A stretch of 64,000 bases of DNA from Mermis nigrescens (taxonomy: Eukaryota > Nematoda > Enoplea > Mermithida > Mermithidae), in the NCBI GenBank assembly GCA_036768485.1, contig JAVLUZ010000401.1, positions 930,001-994,000 of the forward strand, written 5' to 3'. A model generated the notes under the pieces. The model made no database searches, was not told where the DNA came from, and was given only the letters and a program-made list of their open reading frames with translations. The position numbers and the translations under genes were made by a program. This document shows, piece by piece, positions 53,570-64,000 of the stretch; the stretch's first letter is position 1; each line of letters begins with the position of its first letter.

Positions 53570-54347
53570 TTATCGATTCATAAATAATCGGTGCCGATGA
53601 GCTGATAGATACTTTCCGCACATAATATTGATAACGATCAGCGGAAATTTCGACGCGGCGCCCTTAGCATTCGGCGCTGCCGCCATAAAAGCGGCTTCTG
53701 ACGGTGTCGGAGTTAACCCAGTTGAGCTGGGCCCGCTGTCGTAGACGCTGCCATCGTGGCTGGTGACGCCACCGTTGGTGTTCCACGGGTAGCCGGCGCC
53801 CCATTGGTTGGCGGCGGCGCTCCAGCACGGTCGGCGCCGACCTCCGGCGGTTGGGTGTCTGATGGTAAGTGCCCAACCGAGCCGGAGTGGAATCCTCCCC
53901 TCCATACCGCCATCGTCGTGAGCCATACAGGCCCAGCAAACCTGGGCCTCTTGGTCGAGAAGCTCGACCAAGCGAGTCACGACAAAATGGACGGGTATGG
54001 AATCTTCGTGGAGAAGATTCCACACGTATCTGTGGAGATAGCGTGGTCGGCGCCAAACCAGCGACGTTGGCGAGACGCTGAAAAAGTGGCTTCGCGTCGG
54101 GGCTGAGATGAGAACGAAAAGGCTCGGTTAATTTGTTCGGCCATTTCTTCGTTGGTTTCGTTGGCCGTTTGCCAACGGCGTAAAGCGCTGACATAATCTG
54201 ATAATTTGGCCCGTATTTCTTGGAGCATTGCGGCCGACATTTTGGATAAACGCGAACATAAAATTTCTTTAAAAAAAACAAACAGCTGGTTTTTGCGCTT
54301 TTAAAAAGGTGATGATTATTATGTGCATGGATAATCGCCCGAAACAA
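53570..54347 (-). CDS. GC-rich gag-like or host ORF cluster
   Basis: Three minus-strand frames are open in a GC-rich island. The most protein-like start is MSAAMLQEIRAKLSDYVSAL at 54240, helical and charged, followed after a frame change by a segment with LVELLDQEAQ and WNTNGGVTSHDGSVYDSGP, and by a Pro/Ala/Thr-rich frame (APPPTNGAPATRGTPTVASP). This order (helical N-terminus, then Pro/Ala-rich) recalls retroelement gag but no zinc knuckle or capsid motif is seen. The exact frame is uncertain. Confidence 0.3.
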
Positions 54348-54466
54348 ATTAGGGTCACCGCCTTAGATCCCTATGCTGCTTTACATGCGCACTTATCATA
54401 TAAGCGTTGCCCTTACGCTTATTACTAGGTTACATATTCTGTTTTACGCTGTTTCCGTCGGCATTA

Positions 54467-54476
54467 CATTTATAAG
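54467..54476 (-). promoter_or_regulatory. Possible TATA box for the GC-rich ORF cluster
   Basis: The minus strand reads CCTTATAAATG, about 230 bp upstream of the ATG at 54240, in a GC-rich stretch (54470-54740). A core promoter is plausible. It is not of the close-spaced Polinton type. Confidence 0.3.
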
Positions 54477-56799
54477 GCGAGCAACACATTAAAACAAGTT
54501 TTACGAACCGCGGTTTCACGCCTCGAGTGACCACTGACCATGCCATATTGAGCGCTCAATTTATGTAGGTCATCTCGGGCAAGCCGACAACTGCGCCATA
54601 CAGCGTACACACGCGTGTCAACACAAAAAAACATGCCCCTAAACAGTGTCAATGTAACCTCGTGCCGATTAATAAATAAACAAACAATGGGGCATACGGT
54701 AGCGGCCAGCTCGCTACGCAATTGACCGGTCAACACAGTCTACGTCACCTATGACGGACTAAAAACGGCTGGCGGGCAATAGTGCGCAAAATGAAATATC
54801 ACAGGTAAGGTGTGCGCGTATAATGTGCGATTTGAGATTGCGTTTCGGGGATGACGCGCTTGTTGGCGCAAAATCATGTTGCAAAGTTTCGAATAAACAT
54901 TATGCAATCTCGAAAGGACAAAATTACGTATTTTGATCGTCTTTTTCATCTTGTTTATCAAATATTTACGAAGTTGGAATGTGGTTAGTGACCAGAAAGT
55001 GTCCAAGAACTGTTTTGATTTGAATGTGATGTGTCGGCTCGTGAAAGGCAATGAAAACTTATCAATGAACTTTTTGGATCGCCATAAAAGTAACATTAGG
55101 TCATTTTCAAGGTAGACGCAGTTTAGAAGTTCAAGTTAGAATATAAACTTGGTAAAGTTAAATGACCGAAAGAAAATATGAGTATAAAGATTTCTCATAG
55201 TGAACTCTTCTGATCTTATACGGGAATTTACTTTAGGTCATTTTCAAGGTAGGCAAAATCATTTGAGCTGAAAAGTGATAGGCAAATGACCGAAAATGGT
55301 GCGATTTCTTGGCGTATAGATTGAGCATTAGAGTTGAATTTTGAAATGTTGTCCTTGAAGATAAAATTGTTGAGTCGAATTACGAAGGCGAAATGCATCT
55401 CGTGCTCTCTCTCAAAATCTCTCTCTAACCTGGCAAGAATGCGCGCCGGACTTGGATAAGGTCGCGGAGATAGGTACGCACAAATAATTTTGCATGCATG
55501 TGAATGAACTGATAAAGTGCGCATTAGCGGTCAAAAATCCGAAGATTTCAAAATCGGAAAATGTTTATAAGAAACGTTGCATATTTACTTCAAGGTCATT
55601 GTGAATATTTGCTATGAATTCACAAAAGCTACCCCCAAAAGTGCTTAGAAAATCGGTAGGTACGACGTGAAGCACGAGCATGCACATACGAACTCCAATA
55701 AGCAACTAGTAAGTGGGGTAAAATGGGGCTTATGGAGGCAAGAGAATTAACATTTTTGCACAGATTTGGCGAAAATATGATTTTTCGTAGTAAATAAAGT
55801 TTATGCAAATTAGGCATTAGAGCATAGCTAATGTAATTAGCATGCACATTAAAAGATGTGGTTAACTGGTCAGGTGTCATGACAAAATATCAAATTGTGA
55901 CAAAGAAATTTTGTGATGTAAAACTTTCAGAACGTGATATTAACGCAAAACTTTTGCACATTTGATTTTTGAACATCATTTTTTTGGATATCACATTGAG
56001 CTCACAAAACTGTCCGAAGGGGTTCGCAACTCAATGACAACAAAAGATATGAGCATGCACAGCAAACGAAATCGAGTAAACAAATCACAAGCAAATAGGG
56101 AGTTTGGTTTGCTGGCAGAATCAGCACGTCTCATTTCATGCATTTTCAGCGAAAAATCTGATTTTTGTATTCAGGAAAAGTTATTTGAAATTCGTTATTG
56201 CAGTTAACAGAACACATATGCAAATGCGAGTTCAGCAAAATGATCTGAATTAGGCTATTAAGAGATTTTTGGAAATATACGAGAATTATTTGCACATTTC
56301 ATACCTCTTTTAGCTGGAAATGCGTAGCCTTTATGTTTTCTCGTAAATAACTATTTCGCACCAACAAAGAACAAACAAGATTAGCAATAAAAGGTTCAAA
56401 TTAAACATCGACAGTTCATTACTGCTTACTATAGCCTTATGACGCACCGTGTGAAAACAACACAAGAAGTAGAAAAGAATCAAAACTTTCAATAGCATAT
56501 ATCGGACCACCCATGAAAACAGGAATCGCCTACATCAGGCACATGGATTCGATGTCGATAACTGAGCTAATGGACAATAAGTTTACCCTCAGCACACACA
56601 CTGGACTAAGCACCGGGCAATAGGCGGATTTCAAAAGATAACAACGATCGAACAGCAGCAATAAAAAAGAAATCGACAGAAAAGTCGAGCTTATCGGCAT
56701 CGTGACGCTTCTCACGTGTTGGTCGCCGGGTAGTTCCGGTGTACGGTAGGCGGCGAGAGATCCTGAGAAGTGATCAGTTTCCCGGATTGCCCCCCAATA
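54477..56799. other. Mostly AT-rich non-coding sequence
   Basis: AGGTCATTTTCAAGGTAG occurs at 55099-55114 and again at 55237-55252, a short direct repeat. No frame above about 115 codons and no domain. If the LTR call at 56800 is right, this is a retroelement leader or gag region. Confidence 0.35.
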
Positions 56800-57100
56800 T
56801 GTAAGACCATGGTCAGTCTTACACAACAGGATCTTAATTCTCACCTACCGTACGTACTCTAGCATAACACTTGAATGCCGGAAACTAACCATTTTACTAT
56901 GGTGCATGGAGTATATATAACCCCATCTGAAGTATCCGCCTACTTGATTAGTGCCTACCTACTTTATACATATTACGAACCCACCACCTAATAACAGGAA
57001 TATAAACACGTATTATGATAAGAGAAACGACATTAACACATAAACCCATTTTATCATGTCTTTATATCCTATCTTTGTTACACTAGAGCCCAAAATATAC
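56785..57100 (-). repeat. Possible LTR end with a tRNA-Pro-like primer-binding site
   Basis: On the minus strand, an imperfect palindrome ending CATGGTCTTACA (LTR-like CA end at 56800) is followed by TATTGGGGGGCAATCCGGGA, close to the common primer-binding site complementary to tRNA-Pro. A TATA-like run lies at 56910-56920. No second LTR was found, so this is a solo or truncated LTR at best. Confidence 0.35.
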
Positions 57101-58722
57101 TTCACACATGCTGAAACATAGCCTTAGTAATATGGACCCCCAAATTTTCCGACGGCATTCTCTTGTTTTTGGTAGGTTTTATATACGTTGGGGAAGTTTA
57201 AAGAAAATTGACTCGATCAAAATTTTTTATGTCCAATTTTGTTATAGCATACAAAATTTGAACCTATTTTCTTATATAGTAAGAGATTGAGATTATACTT
57301 ATAATTAAGAACAGATTAACTAAGGAAAGCCAAAAGTAAGTCAGCAGAACTATGACTAACTACTGAAAATGCGATCAGAAACTGTTAATACACTATAGCA
57401 CAGACTACTACTGATCCAAATTCACCAAGTAGGCTACCCAAATAATAACAGCATGATTTCGGCTAGCCAAAACACATAATACACGCTTATATAATTTATG
57501 TAATACAAAATACACAATTAAATAATATTAATATAATCACAAATATGATTATGGCTGTCAAATAATTTCAGATGATAATAAGCATGATGTCTACTAGGAC
57601 AACTTTGATGGAGCCATCAACTATCTCTTCAGCATCACACTTGCTTATCTTTATCGCCCAATGCATAATAATGTACGTTAATTAATTGTGCATCAATTAT
57701 TTAAGGATATTTGATGAAATGAAGCTCAACCAAATATTATTGAAATAAATTGTTATAGGTAAATAAACTTAAGTATGGATCAAACAATTAGAGAAATAAT
57801 AGAAATAATGTCGCCAGAAAAGAATTAGGTTGAGCCAGCATCACCTCTTTTAATATTAAGCCATAGATTCCCATTATCATATTATTGTAAATAAATTAAA
57901 GGTTTTGTAATATTTTTTTCATAATTAAATTACAAATCCTAATGGCAGCACCAAAAATGTTACGTTATTGTTATATTTCAAATCTAGAAAGATTTAAGGA
58001 ATTTGTAAACCCAGGGGTTGCATGAGCAATGCCTTACTATAGGACAACAGTTGTGTGAGCCTTTATAGCAACCACAAATATTTATAAGACAACAATTGAT
58101 ATGTGGAAAGCTTTTTATTCTGTTGATGCCAATTTAAATATTATTATTAACGAAGTTATGAAGTATTGTTGATGAGCTTTTCACAGAATGGCTAACGAAA
58201 GAATACGCATGCCCAAAAAATACATAGGTACGCATCCAAATAATTCATAGGCAGCAACGGACTAATGGGCGCATTGTAATAATTAAACAATATGATGGAC
58301 TGAACAGCGCTCGAAAATAATGCAACAACCCCAAAAAATGTGCATATTGGGTGCAATGTAAAAAGACCTTAGTTTAAATTTACATGGAAGGAATCGGATG
58401 CTCAAACACAGTAATTACACAGTTAGGTGAAATTGTCGTTGGCTGAATAGAGTTAATAATGAAAGATCATATGTTATATTTGCATGGCAGTGTGAATAAT
58501 ATGCGGAATTATGTACAAATTGGAATATTTCACTACAGAGCTGAATTGTATGATTTGAGTAGCCATACACATAAGATAAATCACAATAATGACGAATTAA
58601 AGAGATGATAAAGTACGCATTTACTAGGTAGCACTATAGGAATGTGATATAAATGAATAACAAACTTGCTTATTTAAGAATTTATTGAAAGAAAACATGA
58701 ATAAACAAGCAATGAATTGGTA
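57101..58722. other. AT-rich non-coding stretch
   Basis: No supported gene, RNA or repeat. Confidence 0.45.
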
Positions 58723-59091
58723 TTAAGTTGTGTAGCTTTGGTACAACTCCTGATGCTTTCCCTTCAATGCCAGATGCAACTTGCCCTTCCTTGTGAAGGG
58801 AAAGCCACACAGGATAATCGCATCCTGTGATACCCATTCAATCCGATTCTTTTTTGCTTTATGCCATTTGCCGCTGTATGAGCCGCTCCACATCGACAAT
58901 TTGATCCATGAGACTTCTTCTTTTAGCAGCTTAACTACCTCGCCAATTATTAGTAGCTGCTTGTTGAACACTCTGTACATTGAAGGATGGAAGATGGCTA
59001 TCATGTCACCAGGAAGCATTTTGATGTCCTCAACTTCCAGCACTCTGCGTGTTGATGTGCTAGGCTGGCCAAGGAATACCTTTGAAGATAA
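58723..59091 (-). CDS. Last exon of an unknown host-like gene
   Basis: After an acceptor (ATTATCTTCAAAG) the frame reads VFLGQPSTSTRRVLEVEDIK, then MLPGDMIAIFHPSMYRVFNK and LLIIGEVVKLLKEEVSWIKL, and ends KHQELYQSYTT at 58723. It is joined in phase 0 to the exon at 59212-59403. No domain is recognised. A transposon-derived gene cannot be excluded. Confidence 0.45.
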   Translation of the reverse strand, partial: LSSKVFLGQPSTSTRRVLEVEDIKMLPGDMIAIFHPSMYRVFNKQLLIIGEVVKLLKEEVSWIKLSMWSGSYSGKWHKAKKNRIEWVSQDAIILCGFPFTRKGKLHLALKGKHQELYQSYTT

Positions 59092-59211
59092 TTGTTATTT
59101 TTGAGAATAAAAAATTTTAAATCTGCTATGTTATTGCAAGATTCACATTTAAAACAGAAATAAAAAGGTATGTATATGTATGGCTGAAATAAAGCAAGAA
59201 TTTACATCAAC

Positions 59212-59403
59212 AAGAGGATTGTAGATGAGTTGTTCCAAACGCTGTAAGTCAGCATCAATTTCCACAGGTTCGATAACCGGTGAATCCCATTCCTGAGCAC
59301 ACTGAATCAGCCTTTGCAATGGCCACATATTTGCTGCATCAGCTGATGGATCCACAATTGTGAGCCTGGGCAACAAGTCAATGAAAAATTTAGCCCCCAA
59401 TCT
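59212..59403 (-). CDS. Upstream exon of the same unknown gene
   Basis: The frame contains LGAKFFIDLLPRLTIVDPSA and CAQEWDSPVIEPVEIDADLQ and ends LIYNPLVD at a donor (GAT/GTAAAT). The intron of about 120 bp (59092-59211) has standard GT and AG ends. The upstream border near 59403 (CAGAATAAG) is uncertain. Confidence 0.45.
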
Positions 59404-59724
59404 TATTCTGCTGACAAATATGCTCTCACTGAAAAATCAACTAGCATTTGATGCTCTGCTCAACCCATGGGAATGCTGCGCTTTCAGTGGTTGGGACAAC
59501 CAGGGCAGGTGAGTGGATTAGAAAAGCCTAAAAAGTGTACTCTTGTGTGGCAGAGAGTTGTATTCAATGAATTCAACACTTTTTTCACATAAGTAAGTTC
59601 TTGAAGTTTTTCACTTTGTACATATATTACCATTTCATGCTTACACAAGCATGCATATTTATAACAAATTGTGATACCAATGTACCAAATTTGTAGCAAT
59701 TTTCATACATTTAATGCATACAGA

Positions 59725-59999
59725 CACACCAGGGCGTGGGGGGTTTGGGCGGGGGGGAGAGTATGCGACCCACCAAAAACCAAAATAATTCCCCAGAAAT
59801 CAAAATACCCCCCCCAGAATTCAATTTTTGAAAATTTTTTTTTGTTTTTTTTCGCAATTTTTTGATGCCAATGGATAGTGCTTGATGAGAAACGTCAAAA
59901 AATGGTGTTTTTATCACCATACCACCATTTTTAAGCCATTTTTTGACCTTCAAAAAATTTTGCACCCCTCCCCCAGAATTTTCATCCTGCCCACGTATG
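59725..59999 (-). mobile_element. hAT-like MITE (CATACGTGGGC family)
   Basis: Starts CACACCAGGGC, ends GCCCACGTATG, flanked by CATACAGA (59717-59724) and CTTACAGA (60000-60007). Confidence 0.75.
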
Positions 60000-60007
60000 C
60001 TTACAGA

Positions 60008-60790
60008 GTTGTGTGGGAATTCCTACAAGTTTAAAGCATGCTGAGTTGTGTAGAAATCTCCACAATCCTTATACTTGTTAAGTCACTCAAAAATATTACA
60101 CATTTCATGCATGTTGAGTTCTGTGGCAAATCCAACACATCTAAAGCATGTCAATTTGTGTGTGAAGATCTGATCATAGGTTGAATACTTTACACTTCTC
60201 AAAAATTTATTACCTACCTTCATATTGAGTTGTATAAAAGTTACAAATTTTCACACATTTAAAGCATGTTTAGTTGTTTGTAAATTTCCACACATCTTAT
60301 ACATTCCGATTTCTTGAAAATATTAACACATTTATGCACACCATGTTGTGCAAAATTTCATGTTTAATGTATGTTGAGTTGTGTGGAAATTGCCACACAT
60401 CCAATGATTGTTGACTTCTTCGTAACTTTCTTACATTTAATGCACATTGAGTTATGTGGGAATTCCCACACATTTAAAGCATCTTCAGTTGTGTGGAAAT
60501 TCCCACACATCCAATGCATGTTGACTTTCTCAAAATTTTGACACATCAAATGCATACCGAGTTGTGTGGGAATTCCCACATGTTTAAAGCCTGTTAAGTT
60601 GTGTTAAAATTTTAGCACATCTTATACATTCCAATTTTTTCAGAATATTCACGCATTAAATGCACACTGGGTTGAGTGAAAATTCCAACATGTTCAAAGC
60701 ATGTTAAGTTGTGCAGAAATTGCCAAACATCCAATACACCTCGACTTTTCCAAAAACTCTTACACATTTAATGCAAATTGAGTTGTTTTG
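60008..60790 (+). repeat. Degenerate satellite with GAGTTGTGTGG and TTTAAAGCATG words
   Basis: Phrases like GTTGAGTTGTGTGGAAATT and CCACACATCCAATGCATG alternate every 55-65 bp for almost 800 bp, with a higher-order unit of about 120 bp. Non-coding. Confidence 0.75.
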
Positions 60791-60893
60791 ATTGGAGTAG
60801 TGTAAAAATAGGGGAAATTCCAATAATATGCCAAAAATATAGTTTTGTGGTCTACCATATTCTAGAGCATAACCTTCAAAACCCCCACATTCT

Positions 60894-60895
<2 letters not shown>

Positions 60896-60930
<35 letters not shown>
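60896..60930. repeat. (TG)n microsatellite
   Basis: About 17 TG repeats. Confidence 0.95.
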
Positions 60931-60978
60931 TTGTATGTACTTGCACATGTACTTATAGCAGTTTAAAGACTTAGCACT

Positions 60979-61110
60979 ACATGTGGGCAGCAAGAAAATT
61001 CCGGGTGGGGGTGTCAGGCCAAAAATGTTGCTAAAAATAGAATTCTGGGGTCTACAGTAATCTGGCAGTTTCAACTTCTGGGGGCAGTACAACCCTCACA
61101 CCCATGTGTG
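60979..61110 (+). mobile_element. hAT-like MITE (CATACGTGGGC family), short copy
   Basis: Starts near ACATGTGGGCAGCAAG and ends CCCATGTGTG. The central part is largely deleted. The target duplication is not clear. 61111-61620 shows no supported gene. Confidence 0.55.
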
Positions 61111-61620
61111 CTTTGCAACAGTACACATGCACATTATATGGCGTTCAAACAAAAGCCAACAAGTTTTTTTGCATCTAATTTTGTCACTCAACTTTTCTAG
61201 GAAGTGTTTGCTTGGGTCCAGTCAATGAGAAAATACATGAAAATGTTACAATTATTGTATTTTTGATATTTTTCTGTGATAAATTACTGCTCACTATAAA
61301 AAATGGTATTCCGTTGCCTTGGGAGCTCCAGACTTTGTAAACCACTGCACCAAAGTTTCTATTTTAGCACAGGCACTTTTGAAGCATTTAGTAAAATGTT
61401 GAATGCATTGGGGCCAGTGTGGCCATGCATGTCAGTTAAATATGGCTGCAACCAGGTTTTTATGTCAAATAAGTACATTGTCAGATATACTAAGAGTGAT
61501 CTGTCAAGTGAGATTGTAAGTGAAATGCAGTACCGCCAAATGTCCATAAGCTCTGCAATAAATGAACTCTCATATATTGTGCTCAAATTAAAAACAGCTT
61601 AGAAATTGCATCATTGATCA

Positions 61621-62527
61621 GGGCCCCATTATACCAAACTAGGAGTGTGATATCTAGGAGTAAAGGTGCTAATTTGGGTTGCATCATCTAGGAGCTAGGA
61701 GTCATCTGAATCAGGAATGTAGGAGTGAGATTAGGAGCAAAGAAGGTGTTTCAGGACCAACTTTAGGAGTAATTTTTAGTTTGGGTTGCACCACATTTGG
61801 GAGTGTTTTTTAAGGAGTAAATTAGCTCCTAATCTTTGTACAAAATGTTAGGAGTGTTTGTTCTCTCCTAAAGCTGTTGGTTGTACTGAATTGGTGTTTT
61901 TTGACTGAGATGGATAGCAGAGATAGTGATGATGAAATTATCGAACAAATATGCCCAAAAAGAGTCTGCAAGCAGCGTATCAATTTTGATGTTGACAATT
62001 TTATAGAATGTTTTTCACTGTTGCAGCAATAAACGGAACATGCTTGCTTGATAATTGGATGGTTTTCACAGCCAAAGAGTTACACAGGTCACTTTCTCCT
62101 AAGCAACAGATTTTATCAGCTCTAAGATTCTTAGCTACCAGGAGGATTTTAGGATGTGATGTTCTTGGTTTGCATAAGTCTACTGTTTGTCACAAAATTA
62201 GATCCGTTGTTCAGTTTATTAATGAACAAAGTTGGCGTACAGTCATAAATTTTCCAAATATCTTGGCTGAGTTGAATGGAAATCTTCAAAAATTTATGAA
62301 GATTTAGGAATCATATCTAAGAAACTCCTATAAACATTCCTAAAATTAGTCCTAGTTAGGAGTCTAAGAGTGAAGAGAGTTTACTCCTAGAAACCATGAA
62401 AAAATTACTCCTAGGTTAGGTGTAAGTTGTGCAGTGCAACCCAATTTAGGAGACTCCTGAGCCAGGAGTAATTGTGCTCCACACTCCTGCCTGACTCCTA
62501 CACTCCTAGTTTGGTGCAATGGGCCCC
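61621..62527 (+). mobile_element. PIF/Harbinger-type element remnant
   Basis: The ends GGGCCCCATTATACCAAACT and, from the right, GGGGCCCATTGCACCAAACT are inverted repeats that go on with AGGAGTGT words. AGGAGT-type words are scattered near both ends. The interior encodes a broken Harbinger-like transposase. The expected 3-bp target duplication is not clear. Confidence 0.65.
61914..62307 (+). pseudogene. Harbinger-like transposase, N-terminal fragment
   Basis: Starts MDSRDSDDEIIEQICPKRVC, shifts frame near 62015, and continues with LSPKQQILSALRFLATRR and CDVLGLHKSTVCHKIRSVVQ, the helix-turn-helix-like region of Harbinger/HARBI1-type transposases. The catalytic DDE part is missing. Non-functional. 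Confidence 0.65.
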
Positions 62528-62579
62528 AGATCCATGCAATCATGTTAGGAAGGTTTTGACTTTTAACCATAACTCAAAA

Positions 62580-62910
62580 AGTCCGGGGCTCAGTTGCTTG
62601 ACTTCACCTTAATAAAGGCTAACCATTGAAAATTAATTTTTAATGGTTGGCCAGTTGCTCGACTCCACCTTAACGCCAACGACCATTCAGATTCCCTTAA
62701 CAAAACCATTAACATTAAGGTAAAACCTTAACTAATGGTTTCGTTAAGGTTTGTAAAAATTGTGTTGCTCGACTTGACCATAGAAAAACCTTTAATGGCT
62801 GCATCAAGGGAAATCTAATGGTAGTGTCAAGGTAAGCTTAATAGTTGCGTTAAGGGAATTTTAATAGTTGCATTAAGTTCACACGCATTTCATGAGAATT
62901 TTAATGTTTT
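62580..62910 (+). repeat. Diffuse repeat with TTGCTCGACTTCACCTTAA words
   Basis: The word occurs three times (about 62591, 62651, 62762) with small changes, and a palindrome AACCATTRAAAATTAATTTT with its partner lies at 62620-62650. Probably a MITE-type foldback family. 62911-63114 holds nothing else. Confidence 0.45.
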
Positions 62911-63114
62911 GGTTAAAATACATAGATATAAAACATTGAGAACCATAGTCATTGAAAATTCGAATTTTCTTTTATTTTACACTTTTAACGCTTGACTTTT
63001 GGTGTTGGTTCAAATTTGGCTGATAATGGGTTGCAGTGACAAGGATAAACTTAATTAGGAAAATAAATGAAAACGCTTGTTAGTCTGGGTAAAACATAAT
63101 TGGTTGCTTGCGAT

Positions 63115-63386
63115 CATAGGTGGGCAGCACCAAAATTCTGGGGGGGTGAAAAAATTTCTGGGGGGGGTGAAAAAAATTTTTAAAGGTCAAAAATGGCCTT
63201 AAAAATGATGGTATGGCGAAAAAAACACCATTTTTCGACGTTTCTCATCAAGCTCTATCCAATGGCATCAAAAAATTGCTAAAAAAGCAAAAAAAAATTT
63301 TTCTGGGGGGGGGGTATTTTGATTTCTGGGGGGGGGTATTTCAACTTCTGGGGGTGCATACCCCCAAACCCCCAAGCCCATGTGTG
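63115..63386 (+). mobile_element. hAT-like MITE (CATACGTGGGC family)
   Basis: Ends CATAGGTGGGCAGC and GCCCATGTGTG, flanked by perfect CTTGCGAT duplications (63107-63114 and 63387-63394). Confidence 0.85.
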
Positions 63387-63394
63387 CTTGCGAT

Positions 63395-64000
63395 GATATG
63401 GAAATTTAGAAAGAATAGAGAATTAAAAATAGGGATATACAATTTTGATTTTAGCGCATTTTCGGCAACAGCTAAAGAAAATGAAGAAGCCAACTGAAAA
63501 AACTCGTTTTTGAATAAAATTAGGGTTGGCAAGGCTGCGTTTTTTTAATCTGGGTTTTTTGGATTTTTGTGGATTTTTTGGGTGCAAAAAATCATTGAGT
63601 TTTGGATTTTTTATCCACAGGTTACCAAATTTTCAAATAGACTGAAATAAATACTGTAGGTGATTCAAATTGTATTTCCAATCTCTTTTAATTTGCTTTA
63701 TGCTGTTCCCTCAACTAGTAAAGGCCAACCAACCTGAGTCTGGTCAACACAATGCAATGCTCGCAAATCTCAGCCCCTAATTCACAATCGCCATCCCATG
63801 CTGCAAAACAGGGCGCTTTTATTCAGCCATCTCAATAGCCCTCACTTCTTCGAGTTCGACCAATTTTTCTATTTCCTAATATTTTTTGAGAGCCAGTGCA
63901 TTTTTTGATTAAAATCTGGTAATGTCCGTGCATTGAAGTGGAAGATAAATACATATATGTGGCAACCACAGTGAATGATCAATTTTGTTGTTGGATTCCA
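63395..64000. other. No supported feature
   Basis: AT-rich with T-runs near 63530-63620. No gene or repeat partner seen. Confidence 0.45.

Noticed and set aside
61303..61602. 99-codon plus-strand frame
   Set aside because: No domain or splice borders, and an opposite-strand frame of similar length. Could be part of a repeat but nothing supports coding.

Overview
The window is AT-rich metazoan (invertebrate) nuclear DNA that is mostly transposons. Evidence for a eukaryote: spliceosomal-looking exon/intron borders, Ty3/gypsy LTRs, hAT, Harbinger and Polinton/Maverick elements, microsatellites and satellites. The species cannot be named from sequence alone. No CRISPR array, rRNA gene or convincing tRNA gene was seen. 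Nearly every recognisable gene belongs to a mobile element and most are broken by stops or frameshifts.

Region 1 (1-14223) is a Polinton whose left end lies outside the window. From left to right on the minus strand it carries a minor-capsid-like protein, an adenain-type protease, a double-jelly-roll major capsid protein, a small capsid-associated protein, two conserved Polinton proteins and an A32/FtsK-type packaging ATPase. On the plus strand it carries a split unknown gene and a chromodomain integrase next to the right terminus. A second, complete Polinton (4822-12589, about 530-bp terminal inverted repeats, 6-bp target duplication CTCATG/CTCATA) sits inside the unknown gene. The inner element keeps only a decayed protein-primed DNA polymerase B, a 152-aa unknown protein and a short ORF. 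Both elements carry related roughly 21-bp minisatellites. A TATAAATA-type box lies about 25-50 bp upstream of most Polinton genes.

Region 2 (14224-27259) has no full gene. It holds decayed repeats and a group of minus-strand exon-like segments (about 22.6-26.9 kb) of an unrecognised gene, split by hAT elements with perfect 8-bp target duplications.

Region 3 (27260-39732) is a degenerate Ty3/gypsy retrotransposon on the minus strand: gag with a zinc knuckle, aspartic protease, RT/RNase H, integrase, a repeated Gln-rich 3' region and two LTRs of about 1.2 kb. Short hAT MITEs sit in one LTR, in the integrase and in the 3' region. A mirror-image copy of its leader lies to the right of the right-hand LTR (39738-40100).

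Region 4 (40101-52896) is the most unusual structure. It is a 12.8-kb element starting AGTAGTTAAG at both ends, like the outer Polinton, with giant inverted terminal arms of about 4.5-4.6 kb around a 3.7-kb unique centre. Each arm encodes the N-terminal module of Polinton DNA polymerase B as a free-standing ORF. It is intact (266 aa) in the left arm and frameshifted in the right arm. No polymerase domain is present.

Region 5 (52897-64000) has a GC-rich gag-like or host ORF cluster, a possible LTR/primer-binding junction, two exons of an unknown host gene, a degenerate satellite, a Harbinger remnant with a broken transposase, and more copies of the hAT MITE family.
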